From JABFWF01 sp035539135 (lineage in GTDB: Bacteria; Pseudomonadota; Gammaproteobacteria; Xanthomonadales; Xanthomonadaceae): a stretch of DNA of 64,000 bases. The position numbers were made by a program, and so were the translations under genes. Numbering within the stretch: the stretch's first letter is position 1; each line of letters opens with the position of its first letter. Below are positions 30,508 through 39,157 of this stretch, in pieces. Where the stretch lies: NCBI GenBank assembly GCA_035539135.1, contig DATLJD010000014.1:558001-622000 (forward strand). Direction: 5' to 3'. The notes below the pieces were generated by a model. That model was not told the origin of the DNA. It was given only the letters and a program-made list of their open reading frames with translations, and ran no database searches.

Positions 30508-30529
30508 AGCGGAGCGCGCTCCGCTCTAC
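30508..30529 (-). repeat. GTAG-headed REP, single copy
   Basis: Read on the minus strand it begins GTAGAGCGGAGCGCGCTCCG, a perfect hairpin headed by GTAG. It lies in the 180 bp gap between metH and the phospholipase D gene. Confidence 0.8.
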
Positions 30530-30631
30530 GAGGCGGCCGTGGAAACGCGGCAAGGCCCCGCCCGTTTCACGCCCCGATCAAGCGCGCGCCCCGACCATGA
30601 ATGCGGACCCCGCCTGCCCCGGAGTCGCCCC

Positions 30632-31924
30632 GTGCCCGGACGCTGGAACCGCAAGCGCATGACCTGGACCATCGTCGTCACCGTGATCCTGACCGTCCTC
30701 GCGGTGGCGATCGCGATGAACTTCGCCACCCCCGAGAAGAAGCTCGAGCGCAGGATCGCGCACCGCTACGGCGTCGCCGACCCGCAGTTCCGCCGCGAGA
30801 TGGGCGTGATGCTCGGCCCGGCGATCATTCCGGGCAACCGGGTCGAGGCGCTGCAGAACGGCGACGAGATCTTCCCGGCGATGCTCGAGGCGATCGCGTC
30901 CGCGCAAAAGACGATCACCTTCGAGACCTACATCTACTGGTCCGGCCACGTCGGCCAGCTGTTCGCCGACGCGCTGTCCGAGCGCGCGCGCGCCGGCGTC
31001 GCGGTCAACGTCACCATCGACTGGGCCGGCAGCATCTCGATGGACCAGAAGCAACTGGCGCAGATGGAGCGGGCCGGCGTCCGCGTGGAGCGTTATCGTC
31101 CGCTGCACTGGTACAACATCGGCCGGCTCAACAACCGCACCCACCGCAAGCTGCTGGTGATCGACGGCCGGGTCGGCTTCACCGGCGGCGTCGGCATCGG
31201 CGATCCGTGGCAGGGCCACGCGCAGGACCCCGAGCACTGGCGCGACATCCACTTCCGCATCGAGGGGCCTGTGGTCGCGCAGATGCAGGCCGCCTTCAAC
31301 GACAACTGGATCAAGACCAGCGGGCAGGTCCTCAACGGACCGGACTACTTCCCGCCGCTGGAGCCGGTCGGCGGGATGGACGCGCACATGTTCATCAGTT
31401 CGCCCGCCAGCGGCAGCGAGAGCATGCACCTGATGTACCTGCTGGCGATCGCCGCGGCCGAGCACAGCATCGACCTGGAAGCCGCCTACTTCATCCCGGA
31501 CACGCTGATCAGCCAGGCGTTGATCGCCGCCCGCAAGCGCGGGGTCAAGATCCGGGTGCTGCTGCCCGGGGAGAACACCGACTCCGACGCCGCCCGCATG
31601 GCCTCCAAGTCGGACTGGGGGCCGCTGCTGCGGGCCGGGGTGGAAATCCACGAATACGAGCCCACCATGTTCCACAACAAGATGCTGATCGTGGATCATC
31701 TGCTGGTCTCGGTGGGCTCGACCAATTTCGACCTGCGGTCGTTCCAGCTCAACGACGAGGCCAGCCTCAACGTGTACGACCCGGAGTTCGCCGCGAAGAT
31801 GACCCGCGTGTTCGAGAACGACCTCAAGCCGACCAGGCGCTACACCTACGAAACCTGGGCGAACCGGCCGTGGACCGAGAAGTTCGCCGAGACCTTCCTG
31901 CAGCCGCTCAAGTCGCAGCTGTGA
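30632..31924 (+). CDS. Cardiolipin synthase-like phospholipase D family protein
   Basis: A 430-residue membrane-anchored phosphatidyl transferase. One N-terminal transmembrane helix (TWTIVVTVILTVLAVAIAM) precedes two HKD domains: HRKLLVID (first) and HNKMLIVD (second), each followed by the expected GG/GS-x-N/D residues (GFTGGVGIGD, SVGSTNFDLR). Such proteins join two phospholipids to make cardiolipin. Start: GTG at 30632 with GGAG seven bases upstream; an ATG at 30659 would shorten the basic N-terminus. The stop overlaps the GTG of the MscS channel, forming an envelope operon with it and phospholipase A1. Confidence 0.9.
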   Translation: MPGRWNRKRMTWTIVVTVILTVLAVAIAMNFATPEKKLERRIAHRYGVADPQFRREMGVMLGPAIIPGNRVEALQNGDEIFPAMLEAIASAQKTITFETYIYWSGHVGQLFADALSERARAGVAVNVTIDWAGSISMDQKQLAQMERAGVRVERYRPLHWYNIGRLNNRTHRKLLVIDGRVGFTGGVGIGDPWQGHAQDPEHWRDIHFRIEGPVVAQMQAAFNDNWIKTSGQVLNGPDYFPPLEPVGGMDAHMFISSPASGSESMHLMYLLAIAAAEHSIDLEAAYFIPDTLISQALIAARKRGVKIRVLLPGENTDSDAARMASKSDWGPLLRAGVEIHEYEPTMFHNKMLIVDHLLVSVGSTNFDLRSFQLNDEASLNVYDPEFAAKMTRVFENDLKPTRRYTYETWANRPWTEKFAETFLQPLKSQL

Positions 31925-33297
31925 GCCGTCCCCGCGCCCTGCCCGGCCTGCTCGCGGCCGCCTGCCTGCTGCTGGCCGCCGCCTGCCCCGCCCTGGCCCG
32001 GGACGCGCCGCGCGCGGACATTCCGCGCGACGCCCCCCTGCCCGCCCCGCCCGCGGCCGCGGCCCCTGCCGCGCCGGTCGCCAGCCAGGTCGCCGCGGAA
32101 GTGAAGGCGGGCCGGCGCGAGGACGAGCGGATCGCGGCGGCGGTGGCCGCGCGGCTGCTGCGCCAGCCGAACCTGCAGGACGTGACGGTGACGGTCAATG
32201 CCGGCGTCGCCACCCTGTCCGGGGAGGCGCTGGGCGAATCCGACCGCCAGCGTGCGGCGGCGCTGGCGCAACAGGTCGACGGCGTCGCCGAGGTCGTCAA
32301 CCAGATCCGCCTGAGTTCCGACCTGCGCGCCCGCTTCGACGCGGCGATGCGCGAGACCCGCGGCAAGTTCGTGCGCGCCGCCGCCGCGCTGCCGCTGCTG
32401 GCGATCGCGATCCTGGTCGTGCTGCTGGCGTGGTGGCTGGGCCGCAGGCTGTCGCGCCGGCCGGCGCGCTGGCTGCGCGGACGCAGCCACAACCCGTACA
32501 TGGAAGGCCTGGTGCGGCGCGCCGTGCGGACCGTGATCGTGCTGGTCGGCGTGCTGCTGGCGCTGGACCTGCTGGGCGCGACCACCCTGGTCGGCGCCGT
32601 GCTCGGTTCGGCCGGGGTGGTGGGCCTGGTGCTCGGCTTCGCGTTCAAGGACATCGCCGAGAACTACGTGGCCGGCATCCTGCTCAGCCTGCGCCGGCCG
32701 TTCGCGCCCGGCGACCACCTGCTGATCGACAAGTACGACGGCAAGGTCGTGGCGCTGACCTCGCGCGCGACGCTGCTGATGACGCTGGACGGCAACCAGG
32801 TCGCGCTGCCGAACGCGACCGTGTTCAAGTCGGTGGTGACCAACTACTCGCAGAACCCGCGCCGCCGCTTCGATTTCCTGCTGCCGCTGGATCCCTCCGC
32901 CTGCGTGCCCGACGCGCAGCGGGCCGCCGCCGCCGCGATCGCGAGCGTGGACGGCGTGCTGGCCGAGCCCGGTCCCTACGTGCTGGTCGGCGAGGTCCTG
33001 CACGACCGCATCAACCTGCAGGTGCTGGCATGGATGGACCAGCGCAGCCACGACCTCAAGCGCGTGCGCAGCGAGGCGCTGCGCCTGGCCGCGGCGGCGC
33101 TGGACCACGCCGGGATCCGGCGCGCCGGCGTGCCGCTGCCCTCGCCCGGCTCGATGCAGCCGGCGCGGACCGAGCCGCCCCCCGCTTCGGCCGACACCAC
33201 GGTGGACCGCGCGATCGAGCCGCAGCTGGAACAGGCGCAGCGCGAGCAGCAGGACGCCAACCTGCTCGAGCCGGCGCCGGGCGCGGCCGCGCCATGA
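31921..33297 (+). CDS. BON-domain MscS-type mechanosensitive channel
   Basis: A 458-residue inner-membrane protein. A signal sequence (LPGLLAAACLLLAAACPALA) precedes a BON domain (about residues 62-140, with VTVNAGVATLSGEA and VAEVVNQIRL). Two or three transmembrane helices follow, then the MscS pore helix and beta domain: GSAGVVGLVLGFAFKDIAEN, YVAGILLSLRRPFAPGDHL, ALPNATVFKSVVTNYS. MscS channels release solutes under osmotic down-shock. Start: GTG at 31921 overlapping the upstream stop. The C-terminus ends in a glutamine-rich tail. A periplasmic BON domain fused to MscS suggests tethering to membrane or cell wall, which is inference. Confidence 0.9.
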   Translation: MSRPRALPGLLAAACLLLAAACPALARDAPRADIPRDAPLPAPPAAAAPAAPVASQVAAEVKAGRREDERIAAAVAARLLRQPNLQDVTVTVNAGVATLSGEALGESDRQRAAALAQQVDGVAEVVNQIRLSSDLRARFDAAMRETRGKFVRAAAALPLLAIAILVVLLAWWLGRRLSRRPARWLRGRSHNPYMEGLVRRAVRTVIVLVGVLLALDLLGATTLVGAVLGSAGVVGLVLGFAFKDIAENYVAGILLSLRRPFAPGDHLLIDKYDGKVVALTSRATLLMTLDGNQVALPNATVFKSVVTNYSQNPRRRFDFLLPLDPSACVPDAQRAAAAAIASVDGVLAEPGPYVLVGEVLHDRINLQVLAWMDQRSHDLKRVRSEALRLAAAALDHAGIRRAGVPLPSPGSMQPARTEPPPASADTTVDRAIEPQLEQAQREQQDANLLEPAPGAAAP

Positions 33298-34424
33298 AGC
33301 GCGCGCCCGTCCTGCTGCTGCTCGCCGCCGCGACCGCCGCGCACGCGCAGGCGCAGGCGCCGTCCCCGGCCGAAGCCTGCGTGCAGGTCGAGAACGACGC
33401 CGAGCGGCTGGCCTGCTACGACCGCGCGCTGGGCCGCGGCGCGGTCGATCCGCGGCAGGCCGACCGCGCGGCCGAAGCCGCGCAGGCGCTGCGCGAGACG
33501 CTGGACCAGGCGCGCACCGTGCCGCCGGACGCCGTGCCCGCCACCGCGCCCACGCGCGCGAGCGACCTGTATCCCGACGACGATCCGCTCGCCGCCGCGC
33601 TCGCCAACGCCGGCCGCGGCTCGCTGCTGGACAGCCGCTGGGAACTGGCGAAGGGCTCCAAGCTCGGCACCTTCAACTTCCGCGCCTACAAGCCGGTCTA
33701 CCTGCTGCCGGCGTTCTGGAGCAGCGACCCGAACGAATTGCCGCACTCGCCCAATCCGCGCAACACCGTGACCGAGCCGCAGGCGCTGAGCGACGTCGAG
33801 GCGAAGTTCCAGCTCAGCTTCAAGACCAAGGCGCTGGAGAACGTGTTCGGCGACAACGGCGACGTGTGGATGGCCTACACCCAGGACTCGCACTGGCAGG
33901 TCTACAACGCCGGCGAATCGCGGCCGTTCCGCGAGACCGACTACGAGCCGGAAGTGCTGCTGGTGTTCCGCACCCGCTACCGGGTCGCCGGCTGGACCGG
34001 GCGCCTGCTCGGCGTGGGCGTCAACCACCAGTCCAACGGCCGCGCGGATCCGCTCTCGCGCAGCTGGAACCGGATCATGCTCAACGTCGGCTTCGACCGC
34101 GACGACTGGTCGCTGATGCTGCGCCCGTGGTGGCGCGTGCCGGACGGCGACGACGACAACCCGGACATCGCGGACTACGTCGGGCGCGGCGACGTGACCC
34201 TGGTGCACCACCGCGGCGGGCAGGAATTCGCGCTGATGGCGCGCCATTCGCTGCGCGGCGGCGATCGTTCGCACAGCGCGCTGCAGTTCGACTGGGCGTT
34301 CCCGCTGACCCGTTCGCTGCGCGGTCACCTGCAGGTCTTCGACGGCTACGGCGAGAGTCTGATCGACTACAACCACCGCGCGACCTACGTCGGTATCGGG
34401 GTGTCGCTGCTGGAGTGGTACTGA
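33294..34424 (+). CDS. pldA: Outer-membrane phospholipase A1
   Basis: A 376-residue outer-membrane beta-barrel phospholipase. A signal peptide (MKRAPVLLLLAAATAAHA) precedes a charged linker with CVQVENDAERLACYDRAL. The barrel contains the catalytic segment GVNHQSNGRADPLSRSWNR, in which His and Ser of NHQSNG and the later Asn form the OMPLA active site. The last residues, EWY with terminal aromatic, fit an outer-membrane barrel end. The ATG at 33294 overlaps the MscS stop. With the cardiolipin synthase-like and MscS genes it forms a membrane-stress or lipid-remodelling operon. Confidence 0.93.
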   Translation: MKRAPVLLLLAAATAAHAQAQAPSPAEACVQVENDAERLACYDRALGRGAVDPRQADRAAEAAQALRETLDQARTVPPDAVPATAPTRASDLYPDDDPLAAALANAGRGSLLDSRWELAKGSKLGTFNFRAYKPVYLLPAFWSSDPNELPHSPNPRNTVTEPQALSDVEAKFQLSFKTKALENVFGDNGDVWMAYTQDSHWQVYNAGESRPFRETDYEPEVLLVFRTRYRVAGWTGRLLGVGVNHQSNGRADPLSRSWNRIMLNVGFDRDDWSLMLRPWWRVPDGDDDNPDIADYVGRGDVTLVHHRGGQEFALMARHSLRGGDRSHSALQFDWAFPLTRSLRGHLQVFDGYGESLIDYNHRATYVGIGVSLLEWY

Positions 34425-34427
34425 GGG

Positions 34428-34835
34428 CTATTCGCCGTAGAGCAGCCAGTGCCGGGCCTCGGCCTCGCGCGGGAACGCCTGCACCGCGAAGCCACGTTCG
34501 ATGGCCAGGATCTCCCCGTGCTCGCCCACCGACAGGTTGCCGGCGAGGTCGACGAAGGCGATGCGCACGTCGGGGAAGCCTTCCGCGTGCAGCGTCTCGA
34601 TCATGACCCCGACCTCGTCCAGGCTGAGGGTGCCGGTGAGTTCCTCGACCACCATCAGGTGGGTGGTGCCGCGCACGCGACACTCCTCGCCGAGCAGGCG
34701 CCACACCGCCAGCGAGACGGCCAGCGAATCCTCGCCGCCGTCGACGTGCGCGCGCAGGAAACCCGGCTGCGGCTCCAGCCGGATCCGGAAGCCTTCGCCC
34801 TCCAGCAACGCGGGTGCGTTGCGGCCGGGGGTCAA
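34428..34835 (-). CDS. STAS/SpoIIAA-like hypothetical protein
   Basis: A 135-residue protein of no certain family. The pattern of strands and helices (LRAHVDGGEDSLAV, THLMVVEELTGTLSLDE, VRIAFVDLAGNLSVGEHGE, GFAVQAFPREAEARHWL) resembles SpoIIAA/STAS-like single-domain proteins. The preferred start is a TTG at 34835 that overlaps the fumarase stop (TTGA), so translation would be coupled to fumarase. A longer frame to 34874 exists inside the fumarase gene. It converges on pldA with only three bases between the stops. Confidence 0.6.
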   Translation of the reverse strand: MTPGRNAPALLEGEGFRIRLEPQPGFLRAHVDGGEDSLAVSLAVWRLLGEECRVRGTTHLMVVEELTGTLSLDEVGVMIETLHAEGFPDVRIAFVDLAGNLSVGEHGEILAIERGFAVQAFPREAEARHWLLYGE

Positions 34836-36394
34836 GCGACCACCACCGGGATCTTGCCGATCCGGGCCTGCCATTCGCGCGGGCCGGTCCGGTGCACCGA
34901 CTCGCCGCTGGAATCCACGGCAACCGTCACCGGCATGTCCTGCACGGTGAATTCGTAGATCGCCTCCATCCCGAGGTCCTCGAACGCGACCACCCGCGCC
35001 GCCTTGATCGCCTTCGACACCAGGTAGGCGGCGCCGCCGACCGCCATCAGGTAGGCGGACCTGTGCTTGCGGATCGCCTCGATCGCGACCGGCCCGCGCT
35101 CGGCCTTGCCGACCATGCCCAGCAGGCCGGTTTCGCTGAGCACCTGCTCGGTGAACTTGTCCATGCGGGTGGCGGTGGTCGGGCCGGCCGGGCCGACGAC
35201 TTCGTCGCGCACCGGGTCGACCGGGCCGACGTAGTAGATGAAGCGGCCGGCGAGGTCCACCGGCAGCGGCTCGCCGCGGTCGAGCATGGCGGTGAGGCGC
35301 TTGTGCGCGGCGTCGCGGCCGGTCAGCAGGCGGCCGTTGAGCAGCAGCGTCTCGCCGGGCTTCCAGCTCGCCACGTCCTCGCGGGTCACGGTGTCGAGGT
35401 CGACGCGGCGTGCGTTCTGCGGGCTGTAGGTCAGCTTCGGCCAGTCCTCCAGCGACGGCGGCTCGAGCATGACCGGGCCGGAGCCGTCAAGCACGAAGTG
35501 CGCGTGGCGGGTCGCCGCGCAGTTCGGGATCATCGCCACCGGCAGGTTGGCGGCGTGGGTCGGGTAGTCCCTGATCTTGACGTCGAGCACGGTGGTCAGG
35601 CCGCCGAGGCCCTGCGCGCCGATGCCGAGCGCGTTGACCTTCTCGAACAGCTCCAGGCGCAGTTCCTCGACCCGGTTCATCGGCCCGCGCGCCTGCAGTT
35701 CGGTGATGTCGATCGGCTCCATCAGCGCCTCCTTGGCGAGCAGCATCGCCTTCTCGGCGGTGCCGCCGATGCCGATCCCGAGCATGCCCGGCGGACACCA
35801 GCCGGCGCCCATGGTCGGCACCGTCTTCAGCACCCAGTCCACGATCGAGTCGGACGGGTTGAGCATGACGAACTTCGACTTCGCCTCGGACCCACCGCCC
35901 TTCGCGGCGACGATGACCTCGACGGTGTCGCCGGGCACGACGCTGACGTTGACGACGCCCGGCGTGTTGTCGCGGGTATTGATGCGCTTGCCGGCCGGAT
36001 CCGCCAACACCGAAGCGCGCAGCTTGTTGTCCGGGTGGTTGTAAGCGCGGCGCACGCCCTCGTGGACCATGTCCTCGACACCCATGGTGGCGTCCACCCA
36101 GCGCACGTCCATGCCGATCTTGAGGAACACGGTAACGATGCCGGTGTCCTGGCAGATCGGCCGGTGGCCCTCGGCGCACATGCGCGAGTTGATCAGGATC
36201 TGCGCGATCGCGTCGCGCGCCGCCGGCGACTGTTCGCGTTCGTAGGCGGCGGACAGGCTGCGGATGTAGTCGACCGGGTGGTAGTAGCTGATGTACTGCA
36301 GCGCGTCGGCGATCGACTGGACCAGGTCTTCCTGGCGGATCTGGCCGCGGGTGGCGGCGGAGGGCGAAGCGGGATCGAGGACGGCGCTGGACAC
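34832..36394 (-). CDS. fumA: Fumarate hydratase class I (iron-sulfur)
   Basis: Hydrates fumarate to malate in the TCA cycle using an oxygen-sensitive 4Fe-4S cluster. The 520 residues give the two-domain FumA/FumB layout. The three cluster cysteines are in EGHRPICQDTG, MGAGWCPPGMLGIGIGG and NCAATRHAHF. The C-terminal swivelling domain has DLAGRFIYYVGPVDPVRDE and GPAGPTTATRMDKFTEQ. Start: GTG at 36394 (VSSAVLDPAS) chosen because family members begin shortly before the conserved QEDLVQSIADALQYISY; no clear ribosome site is visible. A TTG at 36469 would add 25 arginine-rich residues. Confidence 0.94.
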   Translation of the reverse strand: MSSAVLDPASPSAATRGQIRQEDLVQSIADALQYISYYHPVDYIRSLSAAYEREQSPAARDAIAQILINSRMCAEGHRPICQDTGIVTVFLKIGMDVRWVDATMGVEDMVHEGVRRAYNHPDNKLRASVLADPAGKRINTRDNTPGVVNVSVVPGDTVEVIVAAKGGGSEAKSKFVMLNPSDSIVDWVLKTVPTMGAGWCPPGMLGIGIGGTAEKAMLLAKEALMEPIDITELQARGPMNRVEELRLELFEKVNALGIGAQGLGGLTTVLDVKIRDYPTHAANLPVAMIPNCAATRHAHFVLDGSGPVMLEPPSLEDWPKLTYSPQNARRVDLDTVTREDVASWKPGETLLLNGRLLTGRDAAHKRLTAMLDRGEPLPVDLAGRFIYYVGPVDPVRDEVVGPAGPTTATRMDKFTEQVLSETGLLGMVGKAERGPVAIEAIRKHRSAYLMAVGGAAYLVSKAIKAARVVAFEDLGMEAIYEFTVQDMPVTVAVDSSGESVHRTGPREWQARIGKIPVVVA

Positions 36395-36504
36395 GGGCGG
36401 GCTTTGGCGGGGAAAACGCGATTTTAGCCCCCTTGCCGTCTGCAGGACCGTGTCCGGCAACGCGCCCAACGAAACCGCTGCTTCGGCCGGGCCGCCGCCC
36501 GGGC

Positions 36505-36591
36505 CCGGGGCCTGCTCCGCCGCTTAGTTCGCTGTCCTGCTCCCGATGCGCGGCCGCGCGCCATCCATGGCGCGCTCGGAGCAGGCCCCGG
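36505..36591 (-). repeat. Divergent family C-like element, copy C4a
   Basis: A perfect 15 bp closing stem (36505-36519 with 36577-36591) surrounds a hairpin identical to C hairpin 1 on the minus strand (36556-36575; arms GCGCGCC/GGCGCGC, loop ATGGAT). The second hairpin has decayed, though AGGA and the linker CTAAG remain. It lies in the 463 bp gap between fumarase and the HMA-like gene, which holds no other gene. Confidence 0.7.
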
Positions 36592-36701
36592 CCCCGGACG
36601 TCAGCGATCCTTCTCGCAGGTCATGGCTTCGTGTGACGAGCGCGCTCGGCGTGCTGCAGCGGCGTGCGACAACCGAAGCGGCGACCTCCTCGATCGCCGA
36701 G

Positions 36702-36811
36702 GGCGGTGCCCTGATGGGGGTGTGCGTCAGCGGGCCATGGATGGCCCGCGCGGCGCATGAGCACAGGATGTGCGACTAAGCCGAAAAGCACACCCCCGTC
36801 AGGGCGCCGCC
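36702..36811 (+). repeat. Family C palindromic element, copy C4b
   Basis: Closing stem 36702-36725 with 36788-36811 (24 bp; its only two imperfect pairs are T.G wobbles on the plus strand). The stem sequence differs throughout from C1-C3 but pairs. Hairpin 1 (36730-36749) has arms GCGGGCC/GGCCCGC, a compensatory change, loop ATGGAT. Hairpin 2 (36761-36773) is GCACAGGATGTGC. GTCA and CTAAG linkers are kept. Confidence 0.85.
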
Positions 36812-36857
36812 CCCCGCACGAAGCCGCGCGTTTGTGTTCTGCTTTCCTCTGTTCCCT

Positions 36858-37092
36858 TCAGCCGCAACTGCCGCAGCAGGTCGTGCCTCCCGCGTGTTCC
36901 GGCGCGAGCGTGGCCGGGAAGCCGGCGGCGCGCAGGGCGTCGGATCTCGTTCTCCTGCAGCCGGCCTTCGACCAGCAGCCGGCCGCGGCCGAGGTTGACG
37001 GTGAGTTTCGCCTGCGGGTCCAGCGCGTGGACGGCGAAGGCGATGGAGCGGGCGGTGGCCTCGTCGGTGAGGCCGATGACGTCGAACAGCAT
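36858..37092 (-). pseudogene. HMA-like protein with one-base frameshift
   Basis: The ATG at 37092 has a strong GGAGG five bases upstream and opens MLFDVIGLTDEATARS...RLQENE, which fits the first part of a ferredoxin-like heavy-metal-associated fold lacking its usual CxxC. After about 47 codons the frame runs into unrelated sequence, but the next frame continues as DALRAAGFPATLAPEHAGG and ends CCGSCG at 36858. Removing one G of the pair at 36942-36943 gives a smooth 77-residue protein. It may be a disrupted gene, a programmed shift or a sequencing error. A cysteine-rich tail suggests metal binding. Confidence 0.65.
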
Positions 37093-37194
37093 GGGAGCCT
37101 CCGGTTCTGGCGCGCACGGTGCGCGAAGCCCGCGCATGGTCGACGGCGGACCGGCCCGCCGCCTTGACCGGGATCAGGCGGCGGCGACTGCACA

Positions 37195-39060
37195 ATGCGC
37201 GCCATGCCCGCCCCTGCCCCCGGCCGCACGCCAAGCCTGCGCGAGCGCTTCGACGCGATGCGCAACCTGCCGCCGTTCCTGCGCCAGATCTGGGAGACCA
37301 GCCGCGCGCTGACCGCCACCAGCCTCGGCCTGCGCCTGGTGCGCGCCCTGCTGCCGGTCGCCACCCTCTACGTCGGCAAGCTGATCATCGACGAGGCGGT
37401 GCGCCTGGTCGGCGCCGGCGTCGCCCAGGCCGGCCTCGCCGACGCCTGGCGCGCAGGCGAACTGTCGCACCTGCTGGGCCTGCTGCTGCTCGAGTTCGCC
37501 CTCGCGATCGCCTCCGACCTGCTCGGCCGCCTGGTCGCCTACGCCGACGGCCTGCTCTCGGAACTGTTCACCAACGCCGCCAGCGTGCGCCTGATGGAGC
37601 ACGCGGCCACCCTCGACCTCGAGGACTTCGAGGATCCCGACCTGCAGGACAAGCTCGACCGCGCGCGCCGCCAGACCATGGGCCGGATGAACCTGATGGG
37701 CCAGCTGTTCGGCCAGGCCCAGGATGCGATCACCGTGGTCAGCTTCGCCACCGGCCTGCTGGTGTACGCCCCGTGGCTGATCGTGCTGCTCGCGATCGCG
37801 CTGGTCCCCGCCTTCGTCGGCGAGGCGCACTTCAACGCGATGAACTACAGCCTCAACTTCCAGTGGACGCCGGAGCGGCGCCAGCTGGAATACCTGCGCC
37901 AGACCGGCGCCAGCGTGGAGACCGCGAAAGAGGTCAAGATCTTCAACCTGCACGGCTTCCTGGTCGCGCGCTTCCGCGCCCTGGCCGACGGCTTCTACGC
38001 CGCCAACCGCCGGCTCGCCCGCAGCCGCGCGCTGTGGGGCACGCTGTTCGCCGCGCTCGGCACGCTGGGGTACTACGTCGCCTACGCCTACATCGTCTGG
38101 CGCACGGTGCACGGCGATTTCAGCATCGGCGACCTGACCTTCCTCGCCGGCAGCTTCCGCCGCCTGCGCCAGTTGCTGGAAGGATTGCTTGTGGGCTTCT
38201 CCCAGGTCGCCGGGCAGGCGCTGTACCTCGACGACCTGTTCTCCTTCTTCGAGATCGAACCGGAAATCGTGTCGAAGCCCGACGCCCCGCCGGTGCCGCG
38301 GCCGATCGCGCGCGGCTTCGCCTTCGAGCGGGTCGGCTTCCGCTATCCGGACGCCGCGCGCTGGGCGCTGCGCGACGTCAGCTTCGAATTGCACGCGGGC
38401 GAGGTGCTGGCCCTGGTCGGCGAGAACGGCGCCGGCAAGACCACGCTGGTCAAGTTGCTGGCGCGGCTGTACGACCCCGACGAAGGCCGCATCCTGCTCG
38501 ACGGCCGCGACCTGCGCGACTACGAGCTCGACGACCTGCGCGCCAACATCGGCGTGATCTTCCAGGACTTCGTGCGCTACCACCTGAGCGCCGGCGAGAA
38601 CATCGGCGTCGGCCAGGTCGAGCGCATCGGCGATCTCGCCCGCATCCGCGAGGCCGCGCGCCGCGCCGGCGCCGACGAAGTCATCGAAACGCTGCCGCAG
38701 GGCTACGCGCAACTGGTCGGCCGCCGCTTCAAGACCGGCGTGGACCTGTCGGGCGGCCAGTGGCAGAAGATCGCGATCGCCCGCGCCTACATGCGCGACG
38801 CGCAGGTGATGATCCTCGACGAGCCGACCGCGGCGCTGGACGCGCGCAGCGAGTTCGAGGTGTTCCGCCGTTTCAAGGAGCTGTCGGAAGACCGCACCGC
38901 GGTGCTGATCTCGCACCGCTTCTCCAGCGTGCGCATGGCCGATCGCATCCTGGTGCTGGCCGAAGGCACGCTGGAAGCGTCAGGCACGCACGAACAGCTG
39001 ATGGCGCAGGGCGGGCGCTACGCGGAACTGTTCGAACTGCAGGCCGCAGGCTATCGCTGA
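37195..39060 (+). CDS. ABC exporter (fused transmembrane and ATPase domains)
   Basis: A 621-residue type I ABC half-transporter, expected to act as a dimer in the inner membrane. Residues about 30-340 hold six transmembrane helices (for example LLPVATLYVGKLIID, AITVVSFATGLLVYAPWLIV, GTLFAALGTLGYYVAYAYIV). The ATPase domain has Walker A GENGAGKTT, Q-loop IFQDFVRY, signature LSGGQ and Walker B VMILDEPTAALD, with the H-loop in LISHRFSS. Starts at 37195 and 37204 (MRAMPAP) are both possible. The substrate is unknown and no dedicated partner gene is adjacent. Confidence 0.92.
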   Translation: MRAMPAPAPGRTPSLRERFDAMRNLPPFLRQIWETSRALTATSLGLRLVRALLPVATLYVGKLIIDEAVRLVGAGVAQAGLADAWRAGELSHLLGLLLLEFALAIASDLLGRLVAYADGLLSELFTNAASVRLMEHAATLDLEDFEDPDLQDKLDRARRQTMGRMNLMGQLFGQAQDAITVVSFATGLLVYAPWLIVLLAIALVPAFVGEAHFNAMNYSLNFQWTPERRQLEYLRQTGASVETAKEVKIFNLHGFLVARFRALADGFYAANRRLARSRALWGTLFAALGTLGYYVAYAYIVWRTVHGDFSIGDLTFLAGSFRRLRQLLEGLLVGFSQVAGQALYLDDLFSFFEIEPEIVSKPDAPPVPRPIARGFAFERVGFRYPDAARWALRDVSFELHAGEVLALVGENGAGKTTLVKLLARLYDPDEGRILLDGRDLRDYELDDLRANIGVIFQDFVRYHLSAGENIGVGQVERIGDLARIREAARRAGADEVIETLPQGYAQLVGRRFKTGVDLSGGQWQKIAIARAYMRDAQVMILDEPTAALDARSEFEVFRRFKELSEDRTAVLISHRFSSVRMADRILVLAEGTLEASGTHEQLMAQGGRYAELFELQAAGYR

Positions 39061-39157
39061 ACGCGCGCGCCCGTTCACGCGGCCTTGTCGCGATGCTGAC
39101 GCGCCGCTGCCTAGCCTGACGATGCCGGCGCTCCGCCGGCGCGCAGACGGAGGGCGC

